Below are positions 35,944-44,947 of a stretch of DNA of 64,000 nucleotides, piece after piece. The notes below the pieces were generated by a model that saw nothing but the letters and a program-made list of their open reading frames with translations, was not told where the DNA came from and did no database searches. The translations under genes were made by a program, and so were the position numbers. Position 1 is the first letter of the stretch, and each line of letters opens with the position of its first letter. Origin of the DNA: Geomobilimonas luticola (GTDB taxonomy: Bacteria > Desulfobacterota > Desulfuromonadia > Geobacterales > Geobacteraceae); assembly GCF_018476905.1 (NCBI RefSeq), contig NZ_JAHCVK010000001.1, positions 62,001-126,000 on the forward strand, written 5' to 3'.

Positions 35944-36706
35944 GGGACCCGGACTCCTTTATGGCAAGACTCTGAATGTATTTCAGGACGAACCGCTGGG
36001 CGTTCTCCACGGCGCGGGGGATGTTCCAGCGGGACAGGTCACGGTCCTCCACCGGGTTGCTGATCCCCCGCACCTCCAGGCAGTCGATGCCGTACATGAG
36101 CGACACATGGGCCACCGCCGCACCCTCCATGTTCTCGCAGAGGGCATCGAACCGGCCGGCAAGTTCCCTCCCGCGGGACGTGCTGCCGCTGCAGGTGGAG
36201 ACGGTGACGAAGCGCCCCCGCTTGACGGGAATGCCGAGGGCTGCCGCCAGACGCATGGCCTTCTCGCTCGCCGAAAAAGAGAGGGGGAATTCGTTGAAAT
36301 AGCGCCTCCCCTTCCGCTCCAGCAGGGGAATGCCGATGATGTCCAGAGGCTCCCAGCCGGCCGGGGTGAGCACACCGTCATCTCCGTAGGCCTCGACACT
36401 GGCAACCGCCAGATCGCCGACCGCGAGACCGCTCCCGTCATAGGCGCCGGCACAACCGGTATTGATGACGAGTTGCGGCCGGTAACGCTCCACCAGAAGG
36501 GTCAGGGTCGAAGCGGCATTGACCTTTCCCATGCCGGTTACCCCCAGCACCACCGATACACCGTCGATCGTTCCCGCGTGTACCTGGCGGAACTGCACGG
36601 AATCCTGCCGTCCCGGGCCGATTGCCCTGACCAGGTTGTCGATTTCCGGAAGGGTTGCGGCAATGACGAGTACCGGAGCGCCGTTTTTCGGTATCACTGT
36701 CTCCAT
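35936..36706 (-). CDS. mqnB: Futalosine hydrolase
   Basis: 256 aa, nucleoside phosphorylase/hydrolase fold. INTGCAGAYDGSGLAVGDL, the MEGAAVAHV purine-binding segment and EVRGISNPVEDRD (catalytic Asp) identify the MqnB-type hydrolase, which releases hypoxanthine from futalosine in menaquinone synthesis. It forms an operon with mqnD. Supports an anaerobic, menaquinone-based respiratory chain. Confidence 0.9.
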   Translation of the reverse strand: METVIPKNGAPVLVIAATLPEIDNLVRAIGPGRQDSVQFRQVHAGTIDGVSVVLGVTGMGKVNAASTLTLLVERYRPQLVINTGCAGAYDGSGLAVGDLAVASVEAYGDDGVLTPAGWEPLDIIGIPLLERKGRRYFNEFPLSFSASEKAMRLAAALGIPVKRGRFVTVSTCSGSTSRGRELAGRFDALCENMEGAAVAHVSLMYGIDCLEVRGISNPVEDRDLSRWNIPRAVENAQRFVLKYIQSLAIKESGSRE

Positions 36707-36914
36707 GGTGGGGCGAATGGTAGCACAAGGGCCGCGATGAATTCAAGACCGGTCGTAAACGGCACCCCTTTCACTGCAAGGAAACCGTACCGGGACCTTG
36801 CATCTGCACCTCGCATGAAGCATACTTGGAGCAATTCCGTAGCAGAACCCTATCCTTCACAACCGGAACCACCAGGCCCCACCATCGCAAGCGGCGGCGG
36901 AGCCTTATTTCCGC

Positions 36915-36943
36915 TTGCATACAGAGGGGACATCTACTATATT
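36915..36943 (+). promoter_or_regulatory. Possible promoter of the gsp operon
   Basis: TTGCAT at 36915-36920, a 17-bp spacer, and TATATT at 36938-36943 lie 37 bp before the gspC start. The -35 is weak and the -10 good. Confidence 0.45.
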
Positions 36944-36979
36944 TTCCTGGTTTCAATGACCTCGGCAAAGGGCAGTTGC

Positions 36980-37852
36980 ATGCAGAAATGGGTCGTACCC
37001 CTTAACATCGCGCTCACGCTTCTCATCCTTTCGGTCGTTGCCCTGATCGCCTCCGATCTTGTCTCGTTCCGCCTTGGCAAACTGTTCCCCGGCGCCGCAA
37101 AAACTCCGGCAGTCGCCACCCTCCCCCCCCCTGCCGCCGAGGACCTCATGTCGTTTGCGCCGATTCTCACCAGGGGACTGTTCGGCAAGGCAACCCAGGG
37201 ACAGCTTACCCCCGTCATCGCCACGTCACCCACGAAGCAGGCAGGCACCTCCCAGAGTGACCTGCTCCTCCTCGGCACCGCCCGCGGGTCGTTCCGGGAG
37301 ACCTTCGCCCTTATCCAGAAGATATCCAGCAAGGAGGAGCGGGTTTTCCGGCTCGGCGACCAGGTGTTCGACATGGGACCACTGGTGGCAGTCCAGAAGG
37401 AAAGCGCCGAAATACTGGCCGGCGGCCAGAGGGTGAAGATCCTCACCCCGACGGCGGTGGCTGCCGAAGCCACTTCCAGCGCAAGCCAGCCCCCGGCGCA
37501 GGGGCGTGGTGGCCTCGCCACGCAAGTGGGGACCGGGAGCTACGTCATTGACCAGCGTGCCCTCAACGCGGCGCTTGACAATATCGGCCAGGCCATGACC
37601 GATGCCCGGCTTCTTCCGAGCATGAAGGACGGTAAGGTTGAAGGGTTCAGGGTCTCTGAAGTCCGGCAGGGGGGGATATTCAGCACCGTCGGGATGAGAA
37701 ACGGCGACGTGCTCCTCCGGATCAACGATTTCCCCATCGATTCGCCGGAAAAGGCAATCCAGTCGCTGGCATCCCTCAAGGGGCAGAGCCGCATCAAGCT
37801 TGACCTGGTCCGGGACGGCCAGCCGACCTCGTTCAACTATGACATACGATGA
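36980..37852 (+). CDS. gspC: Type II secretion inner-membrane protein GspC with PDZ domain
   Basis: 290 aa from ATG 36980 (MQKWVVPLN), preceded by AAAGGG; another ATG at 36956 has no ribosome site. A short cytoplasmic N-terminus, one membrane helix (about 7-28), a homology region (LLGTARGSFRETFALI), and a C-terminal PDZ domain (about 205-290) with GMRNGDVLLRINDFPIDSPEKAIQ. GspC couples the secretin to the inner platform. First gene of the operon. Confidence 0.9.
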   Translation: MQKWVVPLNIALTLLILSVVALIASDLVSFRLGKLFPGAAKTPAVATLPPPAAEDLMSFAPILTRGLFGKATQGQLTPVIATSPTKQAGTSQSDLLLLGTARGSFRETFALIQKISSKEERVFRLGDQVFDMGPLVAVQKESAEILAGGQRVKILTPTAVAAEATSSASQPPAQGRGGLATQVGTGSYVIDQRALNAALDNIGQAMTDARLLPSMKDGKVEGFRVSEVRQGGIFSTVGMRNGDVLLRINDFPIDSPEKAIQSLASLKGQSRIKLDLVRDGQPTSFNYDIR

Positions 37853-37915
37853 AGAAGGCACGGGCAGGTTCCAAACCACCATTTTCATTCCATGTACCTC
37901 TTGTGGAGGCATCCA

Positions 37916-39856
37916 TTGACTAGACATATTTTACGTTTCTTCCCCACGACTCTCCTTCTGCTTCTCCTGACAATGCCAGCGGCAGCCCATGCCAAGGGGG
38001 TCATACTGAACTTCAACGAGGTGGACATCTCCACCATGGCCAAGTTCATCAGCGATCTGACGGGGAAAAATTTCGTCATGGACGACCGGGTCAAGGGGAA
38101 GATATCGGTCTTCTCGCCGGCCAAGCTCTCCACCGACGAAGCGTTCAATGTCTTCACGTCGGTGCTGGAACTGAAGGGGTTCACCGTCGTCCAGGCGGGG
38201 AAGGTCTACAAGATCGTCCCCATTTCCGCTGCCAAGCAGTCGGGGATGAAGATACTCAGCGATCAGGAGCGGGGGGCGGTAAACGAAGCGTACGTCGCCC
38301 GGGTCATCTCCCTCGACAACATCTCCAGCCAGGAAGCGGTCGCCTTTCTCCAGCCGGTGGTTTCCAAGGACGGTTACATCTCCTCCTTCGGTCCGGCCAA
38401 CATGCTGCTCGTGGTTGATTCTTCCCTCAACATCGAGAAGGTCCTCGGCATCCTGAAACTGATCGACACCAGCCAGCGCCGCGAAGGGGGAGAGGTGATC
38501 TTCCTCAAAAACGCGGCGGCCGACAACGCCGCCAGCGTGGCACGGGAATGGCTCGGCAACCGGGACAAGGCCACCACGCCTCGCACCCCGGGCCAGAGCG
38601 TGAGTTCGGGGATTGGCGGCACCATCATCCCGGACACCCGCCTGAACGCCCTCATCGTCTTCGGCAGCGACAAGGACAAGGAGGACATCAAGAAGCTCGT
38701 CGCCATGATCGACGTGGTCCCCCCCTCCTCCAGCAGCAAGGTCAACGTCTACTCCCTGGAAAATGCCGACGCCACCGAGGTGGCCAAGGTTCTGGACGGG
38801 GTGGTGAAGGGAGCGCCGGCAACCCCGGCCGCCGGTGCCACAGCGCCGGCCCAGCAGTCCCCCTTCGAGGGTGGAAAGATCACCATAACCCCCGACAAGG
38901 CAACCAACTCCCTCGTCATCATGGCCTCACCCAACGACTACCAGAACCTCCTCCAGGTGATCCAGAAGCTGGATAAGCGGCGGCGCCAGGTCTTCGTGCA
39001 GGCGCTCATCGCCGAGGTGTCATTGGACAAGCTGAAGGAGCTGGGGGTGCAGCTCGGCGCCACGGGCGGGGGAATCACCGGCAACACCGCCGCCGCCGGG
39101 GCATTTGACCCGTTCAATTTCATCGGCGCCACCGACCCGGCCCAGGCCCTCATCACCACCTTCCTGACGGGGGTTGCCGGAAACACCAATCTCCAGCTCG
39201 CCGGCAACCTCAAGGCGCTCTTTACCGACGGGACGGTGAACGTTCTCTCCACCCCCAATATCCTCACCTCGGACAACAAGGAGGCGGAGATCTTCGTCGG
39301 TGAAAACGTCCCCTTCCGGGGAAGCATTACCTACGGCTCGAGCAGTCAGATCGCCCCACAGCAGTCCATCGAGCGGAAAGACACCGGCATCACCCTCAAG
39401 ATAACCCCCCAGATCAGCGAGGGGGAATACGTCAAGCTTGACATCTACCAGGAGATCTCCGCGGTCAAGGACGCTCTCAGCACCGGCGCTGCGGCCGACA
39501 TCACCACCACCAAACGTTCGGCCAAGACCTCCGTTGTCGTCAAGGACAAGGAGACGGTGGTCATCGGCGGCCTGATCCAGGACCAGGAAACGGAGACCAT
39601 CAAAAAGATCCCCCTCCTGGGTGACATCCCCCTCCTCGGCTGGCTTTTCAAGACCACGAGCAAGCAACGGAAAAAAACCAACCTGATGATCGTTCTCACC
39701 CCCCGCATCGTCAGGGGGGTGGAAGAGATGGCCGATATCGCGGCAGAGCAGAAGAAGCGTTTCAGTGATGCAACCACGGGAGACCGCTGGCTCGACATCA
39801 ACGAACAGCTGCAACGGTACGGCAAGAAACCCGAGGAGACCCCACCGACGCAATGA
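37916..39856 (+). CDS. gspD: Type II secretion outer-membrane secretin GspD
   Basis: 646 aa. The TTG start at 37916 is chosen because GGAGG lies 6 bp upstream and it yields a clean signal peptide (LLLLLLTMPAAAHA). The N0 domain (LNFNEVDISTMAKFISDLTGKNFV), N1-N3 domains, and the C-terminal secretin barrel (VLSTPNILTSDNKEAEIFVGENVPF, VVKDKETVVIGGLIQDQE, PLLGDIPLLGWLF) are in order. It forms the outer-membrane channel. A pilotin-binding tail is not obvious. Confidence 0.95.
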   Translation: MTRHILRFFPTTLLLLLLTMPAAAHAKGVILNFNEVDISTMAKFISDLTGKNFVMDDRVKGKISVFSPAKLSTDEAFNVFTSVLELKGFTVVQAGKVYKIVPISAAKQSGMKILSDQERGAVNEAYVARVISLDNISSQEAVAFLQPVVSKDGYISSFGPANMLLVVDSSLNIEKVLGILKLIDTSQRREGGEVIFLKNAAADNAASVAREWLGNRDKATTPRTPGQSVSSGIGGTIIPDTRLNALIVFGSDKDKEDIKKLVAMIDVVPPSSSSKVNVYSLENADATEVAKVLDGVVKGAPATPAAGATAPAQQSPFEGGKITITPDKATNSLVIMASPNDYQNLLQVIQKLDKRRRQVFVQALIAEVSLDKLKELGVQLGATGGGITGNTAAAGAFDPFNFIGATDPAQALITTFLTGVAGNTNLQLAGNLKALFTDGTVNVLSTPNILTSDNKEAEIFVGENVPFRGSITYGSSSQIAPQQSIERKDTGITLKITPQISEGEYVKLDIYQEISAVKDALSTGAAADITTTKRSAKTSVVVKDKETVVIGGLIQDQETETIKKIPLLGDIPLLGWLFKTTSKQRKKTNLMIVLTPRIVRGVEEMADIAAEQKKRFSDATTGDRWLDINEQLQRYGKKPEETPPTQ

Positions 39857-41415
39857 CCATGACCGCGGAACTGGAAAACCTTGCCGGCCGGCTCGGCCTC
39901 CCCTGCCAGGCGGAGATCGATGACAGCCAGGTGGATACGGCTCTGCTGAGCAGGCTCCCCCTTGCCTTCGCCCGCGCCAACCTCCTCCTTCCCCTCCACG
40001 AAGAAGAGGGGAGGCTCCTGGTGGCTATCGGCGACCCGGCAAACCTCCTCTCCCTGGACGAAATGCGGGGGCTGTTCGCCATGCCGACGGCTGCCGTGCT
40101 GGTGCCGCGGCAGGTGCTGCTGGACGCCATCAACCGCCTCTATTCCCGGCTCTCGGGATCGGCCCAGGAGGTTGTGGAAGAGTTGCAGGGGGAAGATCTC
40201 TCCACCATCGCCACCGAGCTGGCCGAGCCGAAGGACCTCATGGACCTCGCCGACGAGGCGCCGGTCATCAGGCTCCTCAACTCCATCCTCTTCCAGGCGG
40301 TGAAGGAGCGGGCCAGCGATATCCACATCGAGCCGTACGAACGGGAACTGGAGGTCCGTTTCCGGATCGACGGCATCCTCTACAAGATGCTCTCCCCCCC
40401 CAAGGTGGTCCAGGAGGCCCTCATCTCCCGGGTCAAGATCATGGCCTCCCTCAACATCGCCGAGAAACGCCTCCCCCAGGACGGACGGATACGGGTCATC
40501 GTCGCCGGGCGGGACGTGGACATCCGTGTCTCCATCATCCCCACCTTCTTCGGCGAGCGGGTGGTGCTCCGCCTCCTGGACAAGCAGAAGGGGATCATCT
40601 CCCTCTCCCACCTGGGGTTCTCGGATACGTCAGTCCAGACGTTCGAACGTCTCCTGAAGCGGACCAGCGGCATCATCCTCGTCACCGGTCCCACCGGCAG
40701 CGGCAAGTCCACCACCCTCTACGCCGCCCTCAACTACCTGAACTCCCCCGAGAAGAACATCATCACCATCGAGGACCCGGTGGAGTACCAGTTGAAGGGG
40801 GTCGGCCAGATCCAGGTAAACCCCAAGATCGATCTCACCTTCGCCAGCGGCCTCCGCTCCATCCTGCGCCAGGACCCGGACATCATCATGGTGGGGGAGA
40901 TCCGGGACGCGGAGACGGCGGAAATAGCCATGCAGGCGTCCCTCACCGGCCACCTGGTCCTCTCCACCCTCCACACCAACGATTCGGCCACCGCGGTGTC
41001 ACGGCTCATCGATATGGGAATCGAGCCGTTCATGGTCGCCTCCTCCCTGGCAGCGGTCATGGCCCAGCGGCTCGTCCGCAAGATCTGTCCCCACTGTCGC
41101 GAGGCGTACACACCGGACCGGCAGTACCCGGGGATCGAGCTGCCGTCGACCCTTTACCGGGGGAAGGGTTGCGACCTCTGTTTCGGCATCGGCATGGCGG
41201 GGCGGGTCGGCATCTACGAATCACTCCCCGTGGACGCGGAACTCTGCTCCATGATTATCCGCCGCTGCTCGGCGGGGGAGATCAAGGAATACGCCATCGG
41301 CAGGGGAATGAAGACCCTCCGGGACGACGGCATGGCCAAGGTTGCCGCCGGCATCACCACCATCGAGGAGGTCCTGCGGGTAACCCAGGAGGATTATGCC
41401 GACCTTCCGCTATAG
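39853..41415 (+). CDS. gspE: Type II secretion ATPase GspE
   Basis: 520 aa; ATGA overlap with gspD. The N-terminal N1E domain is followed by the ATPase: Walker A GPTGSGKST, Asp box (ITIEDPVEYQ), Walker B region (LRQDPDIIMVGEIRDAET), His box (LSTLHTNDS), and a C-terminal tetra-Cys zinc site CPHC with CDLC. It powers pseudopilus growth at the inner membrane. Confidence 0.96.
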   Translation: MTMTAELENLAGRLGLPCQAEIDDSQVDTALLSRLPLAFARANLLLPLHEEEGRLLVAIGDPANLLSLDEMRGLFAMPTAAVLVPRQVLLDAINRLYSRLSGSAQEVVEELQGEDLSTIATELAEPKDLMDLADEAPVIRLLNSILFQAVKERASDIHIEPYERELEVRFRIDGILYKMLSPPKVVQEALISRVKIMASLNIAEKRLPQDGRIRVIVAGRDVDIRVSIIPTFFGERVVLRLLDKQKGIISLSHLGFSDTSVQTFERLLKRTSGIILVTGPTGSGKSTTLYAALNYLNSPEKNIITIEDPVEYQLKGVGQIQVNPKIDLTFASGLRSILRQDPDIIMVGEIRDAETAEIAMQASLTGHLVLSTLHTNDSATAVSRLIDMGIEPFMVASSLAAVMAQRLVRKICPHCREAYTPDRQYPGIELPSTLYRGKGCDLCFGIGMAGRVGIYESLPVDAELCSMIIRRCSAGEIKEYAIGRGMKTLRDDGMAKVAAGITTIEEVLRVTQEDYADLPL

Positions 41416-42607
41416 CGCATTCAGGGCGGCAGGTTCCGAGGTGGCCGGCACCATCGATGCCGAAAATCTCCGGGATGCGCGGCTGCGGCTGAAGAACCAG
41501 GGACTCTACCCGAAGGAGCTTGTCCCCGATACCGGACTACCCGGCGATACGCAGCGGCGAAGCTGGCGACGACGGGTCAGTATCGCCGACCTCTCCCTCA
41601 TGACCCGCAGGCTCGCCACCCTCATCGGGTCGGCAGTGCCGGTGTTCGAAGCGGTCACCACCCTCTACGAACAGGAGCGTCCGGGGGAGCTGAAGAACAT
41701 CCTGAACCGGGTCCGTGACCGGCTGGCCGAAGGGTCCACCCTGGCCAAGGCTCTGGGGGGCGCACCCCACGTCTTCAGTGAAAGCTACATCAGCATGGTG
41801 GCAGCAGGCGAGGCGAGCGGGGCGCTGGAAACCGTCCTGGAGAAACTCGCCGGCTTCCAGGAAGACCAGGAAGCGGTGCGGAGCAAGGTGGTCACCTCCC
41901 TCGCCTACCCGATCCTGATGCTGGTGGTGGGGAGCGGTGTGATGCTGTTCCTCCTCGCCTTCGTGGTGCCGAAGATCATCACCGTCTTCCAGGAGAGCAA
42001 GGCAACCCTGCCGCTCATAACCATCATCCTCATCAAGGTGAGCACCCTGCTCCAGAAGGGATGGTGGCTCCTGGTACTGGCCGGCTGCGGCGCGGCTATC
42101 GGCTACGACCGGCTGCGGCGCAGGGAAAGCGTGCGACAGTGGCAGGACCGCTGGCTGCTCCGCCTTCCCCTCGTCGGCCCCCTCATGCAGCGGCTGATCC
42201 TCTCCCGCTTCGCCAAGGTGCTCGGGCTCCTTCTCGCCAGCGGCGTGCCGGTCATCCGGGCCATGGAGATCACCGGCGACGTAGTGGTCAACCGTGAGTA
42301 CCGGGGGTGCCTGGCCCAGGTCCGGGAAGAACTGATCCAGGGGGGGACCCTGGCGGCCGGCCTCGGCAAGAACCCCCTTTTCCCCCCCCTGCTCGTCCAC
42401 ATGGTGGCGGTAGGGGAAAAGGGTGGTGAACTGGAACAGATGCTCGCCAAGGCCGGGGGCGCCTTCGAAAAGGAGTTCGACACCGCTGTCACCCGCTCCA
42501 TGGCCCTGCTGGAGCCGCTTTTGGTACTGGGGATGGGTATCTGCGTCGGTTTCGTGGTCATCGCCGTGCTGCTCCCGATCTTCCAGCTCAATCAGCTGAT
42601 CAAATAA
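41396..42607 (+). CDS. gspF: Type II secretion inner-membrane platform protein GspF
   Basis: 403 aa. Three membrane segments (near 170-190, 220-240 and 375-398) and two cytoplasmic T2SSF domains with GSAVPVFEAV and GEASGALETVLEKLA repeats. It overlaps the end of gspE by 20 bp. The GspE partner in the assembly platform. Confidence 0.94.
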   Translation: MPTFRYSAFRAAGSEVAGTIDAENLRDARLRLKNQGLYPKELVPDTGLPGDTQRRSWRRRVSIADLSLMTRRLATLIGSAVPVFEAVTTLYEQERPGELKNILNRVRDRLAEGSTLAKALGGAPHVFSESYISMVAAGEASGALETVLEKLAGFQEDQEAVRSKVVTSLAYPILMLVVGSGVMLFLLAFVVPKIITVFQESKATLPLITIILIKVSTLLQKGWWLLVLAGCGAAIGYDRLRRRESVRQWQDRWLLRLPLVGPLMQRLILSRFAKVLGLLLASGVPVIRAMEITGDVVVNREYRGCLAQVREELIQGGTLAAGLGKNPLFPPLLVHMVAVGEKGGELEQMLAKAGGAFEKEFDTAVTRSMALLEPLLVLGMGICVGFVVIAVLLPIFQLNQLIK

Positions 42608-42677
42608 CGTTCAACGTCCCCGGTTAAAGGTTCGACGCTCACACCCTGACGGCCTGCAACCTTGAACGTTGAACGTT
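42606..42677. repeat. Inverted-repeat element between gspF and gspG
   Basis: AACGTTCAACGT at 42606-42617 has its exact complement at 42666-42677, with further GTTGAAC units to 42681. It fills the gap before the GAGGAGG site of gspG. A dispersed low-complexity repeat; no ORF. Confidence 0.6.
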
Positions 42678-42701
42678 GAACCCGTCTGAGGAGGTCTTTT
42701 C

Positions 42702-43145
42702 ATGAACAATGCATTACGCGATAACCGCGGCTTCACCCTCATCGAAATCATGGTGGTGATCGTCATTCTCGCCCTGCTGGCAGCCCTGGTCGGCCCCAAG
42801 ATCATGGGGCGGAGCGACGACGCCAAGATATCCGTGGCCAAGAACCAGATCCGGCAGATCGAGAGCGCCCTCAAGCTCTACAAGCTGGACAATGGCGCTT
42901 ACCCGACCACCGAGCAGGGGCTGGCGGCGCTCATTACCAAGCCGACCGTCGGGGTGATCCCGAAGAACTACAAGGCGGAGGGATACCTGGAGAGCAAGCA
43001 GGTTCCCCAGGATCCGTGGAAGACCGACTACGTCTATCTCTCGCCGGGTGAGCACGGCGACTACGACCTCTGTTCCCTGGGCGCCGACAGCGTCAAGGGG
43101 GGGGAAGGGAAGAACGCGGACATCTGCAGCTACGACATGAAATAG
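42702..43145 (+). CDS. gspG: Major pseudopilin GspG
   Basis: 147 aa. A short prepilin leader ends at Gly before FTLIEIMVVIVILALLAALVGPKIM; then the GspG core with YKLDNGAYPTTEQGLAALI, DPWKTDYVYLSPG and GADSVKGG, including the calcium-binding loop region. It polymerises into the pseudopilus. Homologues in Geobacter (OxpG) are known to be needed for export of proteins used in metal-oxide reduction. The preceding GAGGAGG is a strong ribosome site. Confidence 0.95.
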   Translation: MNNALRDNRGFTLIEIMVVIVILALLAALVGPKIMGRSDDAKISVAKNQIRQIESALKLYKLDNGAYPTTEQGLAALITKPTVGVIPKNYKAEGYLESKQVPQDPWKTDYVYLSPGEHGDYDLCSLGADSVKGGEGKNADICSYDMK

Positions 43146-43325
43146 GGAACGCGCCTTTTCCGCAATCTCGGCGTTGGTCGTCGGAATTCCTTGTGACTCG
43201 GCCTGCGGCCGCCCCCTTCGGGGCGCCTTCGCGGTCCAATTTCGCAAGCGAAATTGTGCGGCGGATATTTCTCGTCTCCGCATCATCCCTCGACCGCCTT
43301 GACCTTGCGAAAAAATCGCGTTCCC
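43145..43325 (-). repeat. MITE-like intergenic repeat, copy 2
   Basis: A 181-bp element with terminal inverted repeats of about 20 bp: GGGAACGCGCCTTTTCCGCA at the left against the complement of the right end, GGGAACGCGATTTTTTCGCA. The first base is the last base of the gspG stop codon. Internal palindromes include CAATTTCGC/GCGAAATTG (43237-43256). On the minus strand it shares GTCGAGGGA with copy 1. Confidence 0.7.
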
Positions 43326-43368
43326 GACCGGACCGTGTTTTATGTTCGAACACCTAGATCGTTGAGTT

Positions 43369-43929
43369 GTGGTGACAAAAACTCAAAATTCAAAATTCTT
43401 TAGGCCCGCAGTTTGGGTCAAAATTCAAAACTGCCGTTCCGGCGGTTTTACCCTCATCGAGCTGGCGGTTGTGCTGGCCATTCTCGCGACGGTTGCGCTC
43501 CTGGTATTCCCCCGGCTCCCGTCGACCGATGCCACCAACCTGCGCGGCTCGGCCCGAGCCCTGGCAGCAACGATCCGTTACACGGGAGACAAGGCGATCA
43601 CCGCCAAGAGTGCCTACCGTCTCCGGGTCAACCTGACCGACAACAGGCTGGCGGTGATAAAGATGGTGAATGGCGAGGAGAGCACCGACTCCGACCCGTT
43701 TTTCAGCCGACAGATACTGGCTGACGGCATCAATGTCGAAGACATGACCATCCCCCGCCTCGGAAAAATCACCGCCGGCGAGGTGGCTGTCAACTTCGGC
43801 CCGGGAGGGCTTGAGGATTTTGCAGTCATTCACCTGAAGGGGAGCCGCGACAGTCATTTTACCGTGACCGCCTACCCCCAGAACGGCAAGGTCAAGGTCG
43901 AAGAAGGTTACCGGGAGGCGGGTCCATGA
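43369..43929 (+). CDS. gspH: Minor pseudopilin GspH with unusually long leader
   Basis: 186 aa. The prepilin motif GGFTLIELAVVLAILATVALLVFP begins only at residue 25, so cleavage would leave a 26-residue leader, longer than that of its neighbours (GspI has 3). The only starts in frame are GTG 43369 and 43372, neither with a ribosome site. The leader is coded by AT-rich repeats (TCAAAATTCAAAA at 43383 and 43418). The mature part fits GspH in length. It caps or sits near the pseudopilus tip. Confidence 0.8.
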   Translation: MVTKTQNSKFFRPAVWVKIQNCRSGGFTLIELAVVLAILATVALLVFPRLPSTDATNLRGSARALAATIRYTGDKAITAKSAYRLRVNLTDNRLAVIKMVNGEESTDSDPFFSRQILADGINVEDMTIPRLGKITAGEVAVNFGPGGLEDFAVIHLKGSRDSHFTVTAYPQNGKVKVEEGYREAGP

Positions 43930-44282
43930 AGGGGTTCACCCTGCTGGAGGTGATGGTCGCCCTGGCAATCCTTGCAGGTGTCATACTGACGGTCATCACC
44001 TCCTACAACTATCACCTGGGGGTGGTGGTGCGGGACCGGCAGGAGACCGAGGCCATGCTGCTGGCCCGGGCCAAACTGGACGACCCCGACTTTCTGAAAC
44101 AGAGGCAGACATCAGGGAACTTCGCCCCCCGGCATCCCGACGTAACCTGGAAGGTAGAAACGGCCTCCGCAGGCATTCCGGGGGTTGACCGGCTGACCTT
44201 TACGGTCGGCTGGGACGGGGATCGGCACAAACTGACCCTGACGAAATATCTGGAAAGTACCGCAGGGGCGCCGGGTTCATGA
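43926..44282 (+). CDS. gspI: Minor pseudopilin GspI
   Basis: 118 aa. Starts MKGFTLLEVMVALAILAGVILTV, the shortest prepilin leader (MKG), with Glu5 of the mature protein conserved. Overlaps gspH by 4 bp. The rest is a small soluble head. Part of the I-J-K tip complex. Confidence 0.9.
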   Translation: MKGFTLLEVMVALAILAGVILTVITSYNYHLGVVVRDRQETEAMLLARAKLDDPDFLKQRQTSGNFAPRHPDVTWKVETASAGIPGVDRLTFTVGWDGDRHKLTLTKYLESTAGAPGS

Positions 44283-44947
44283 CAAAGGCAACGACCGACG
44301 CGGTTCACGACATGAGGCGGAAGGAGAGGAGTGCGGGGTTCACCCTGCTGGAACTGCTGGTTGCCCTGTCGCTCCTCGTTATCCTGAGCACGGCTCTCTA
44401 CGGCACCTTTTTTGCCCTGACACGGGGCCGGGATACGACGGCGGCCGGGATGGAAAACCGCCGTGAACTGCGCACTACCCTTGATCAGATACGGCGGGAG
44501 CTGTCAGGGACGTTCATCCGCGGGCCGGCAGCACCGGGGGAAAAACCGCTGGTATCGTTCGTGGTGGAAGACCGTGACTCTTTCGGCAGGCCAGCCTCGA
44601 CCCTGACATTCACCACCATCGTCCCACCCCGGAGCGACGACCTCCCCACATCGGACCAGGTGACGGTACGCTACGGTGTTGAGGAGAAGGATAAACGGCT
44701 TGAGGTGACCCGTGAGGCCCGGGACCGTTACCTGGGCGGCACCCCCCTCCCCTACCCGCAGATGGAAGATGTGGAGGGTTTTCTGGTGGAGTGCTACGAC
44801 GGCAACAAATGGGTCAGAACCTGGGACACCACGCCCGGCCTCAACGCAGGGCTGCCGAAGGCTATCCGGGTCACCATCCGGCTCAAAGAGGGGGACGGCA
44901 CCACCGAATTCTCCACCATAGCCACGCCGCGGGTTACCAGCAGGTGA
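44279..44947 (+). CDS. gspJ: Minor pseudopilin GspJ
   Basis: 222 aa. After a 19-residue leader comes GFTLLELLVALSLLVILSTALYGTFFAL. The head contains RRELSGTFIRGP and VEGFLVECYDGNKWV, in line with the GspJ family. Overlaps gspI and gspK by 4 bp each. Confidence 0.9.
   Translation: MTKATTDAVHDMRRKERSAGFTLLELLVALSLLVILSTALYGTFFALTRGRDTTAAGMENRRELRTTLDQIRRELSGTFIRGPAAPGEKPLVSFVVEDRDSFGRPASTLTFTTIVPPRSDDLPTSDQVTVRYGVEEKDKRLEVTREARDRYLGGTPLPYPQMEDVEGFLVECYDGNKWVRTWDTTPGLNAGLPKAIRVTIRLKEGDGTTEFSTIATPRVTSR

Noticed and set aside
35834-36979. Long upstream extension of the gspC frame
   Set aside because: Overlaps mqnB and mqnD antisense; gspC starts at 36980 just before its membrane helix.
42606-42681. 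CRISPR-like repeated GTTGAAC units
   Set aside because: Units are too short and directly abutting, without spacers; an inverted-repeat element.
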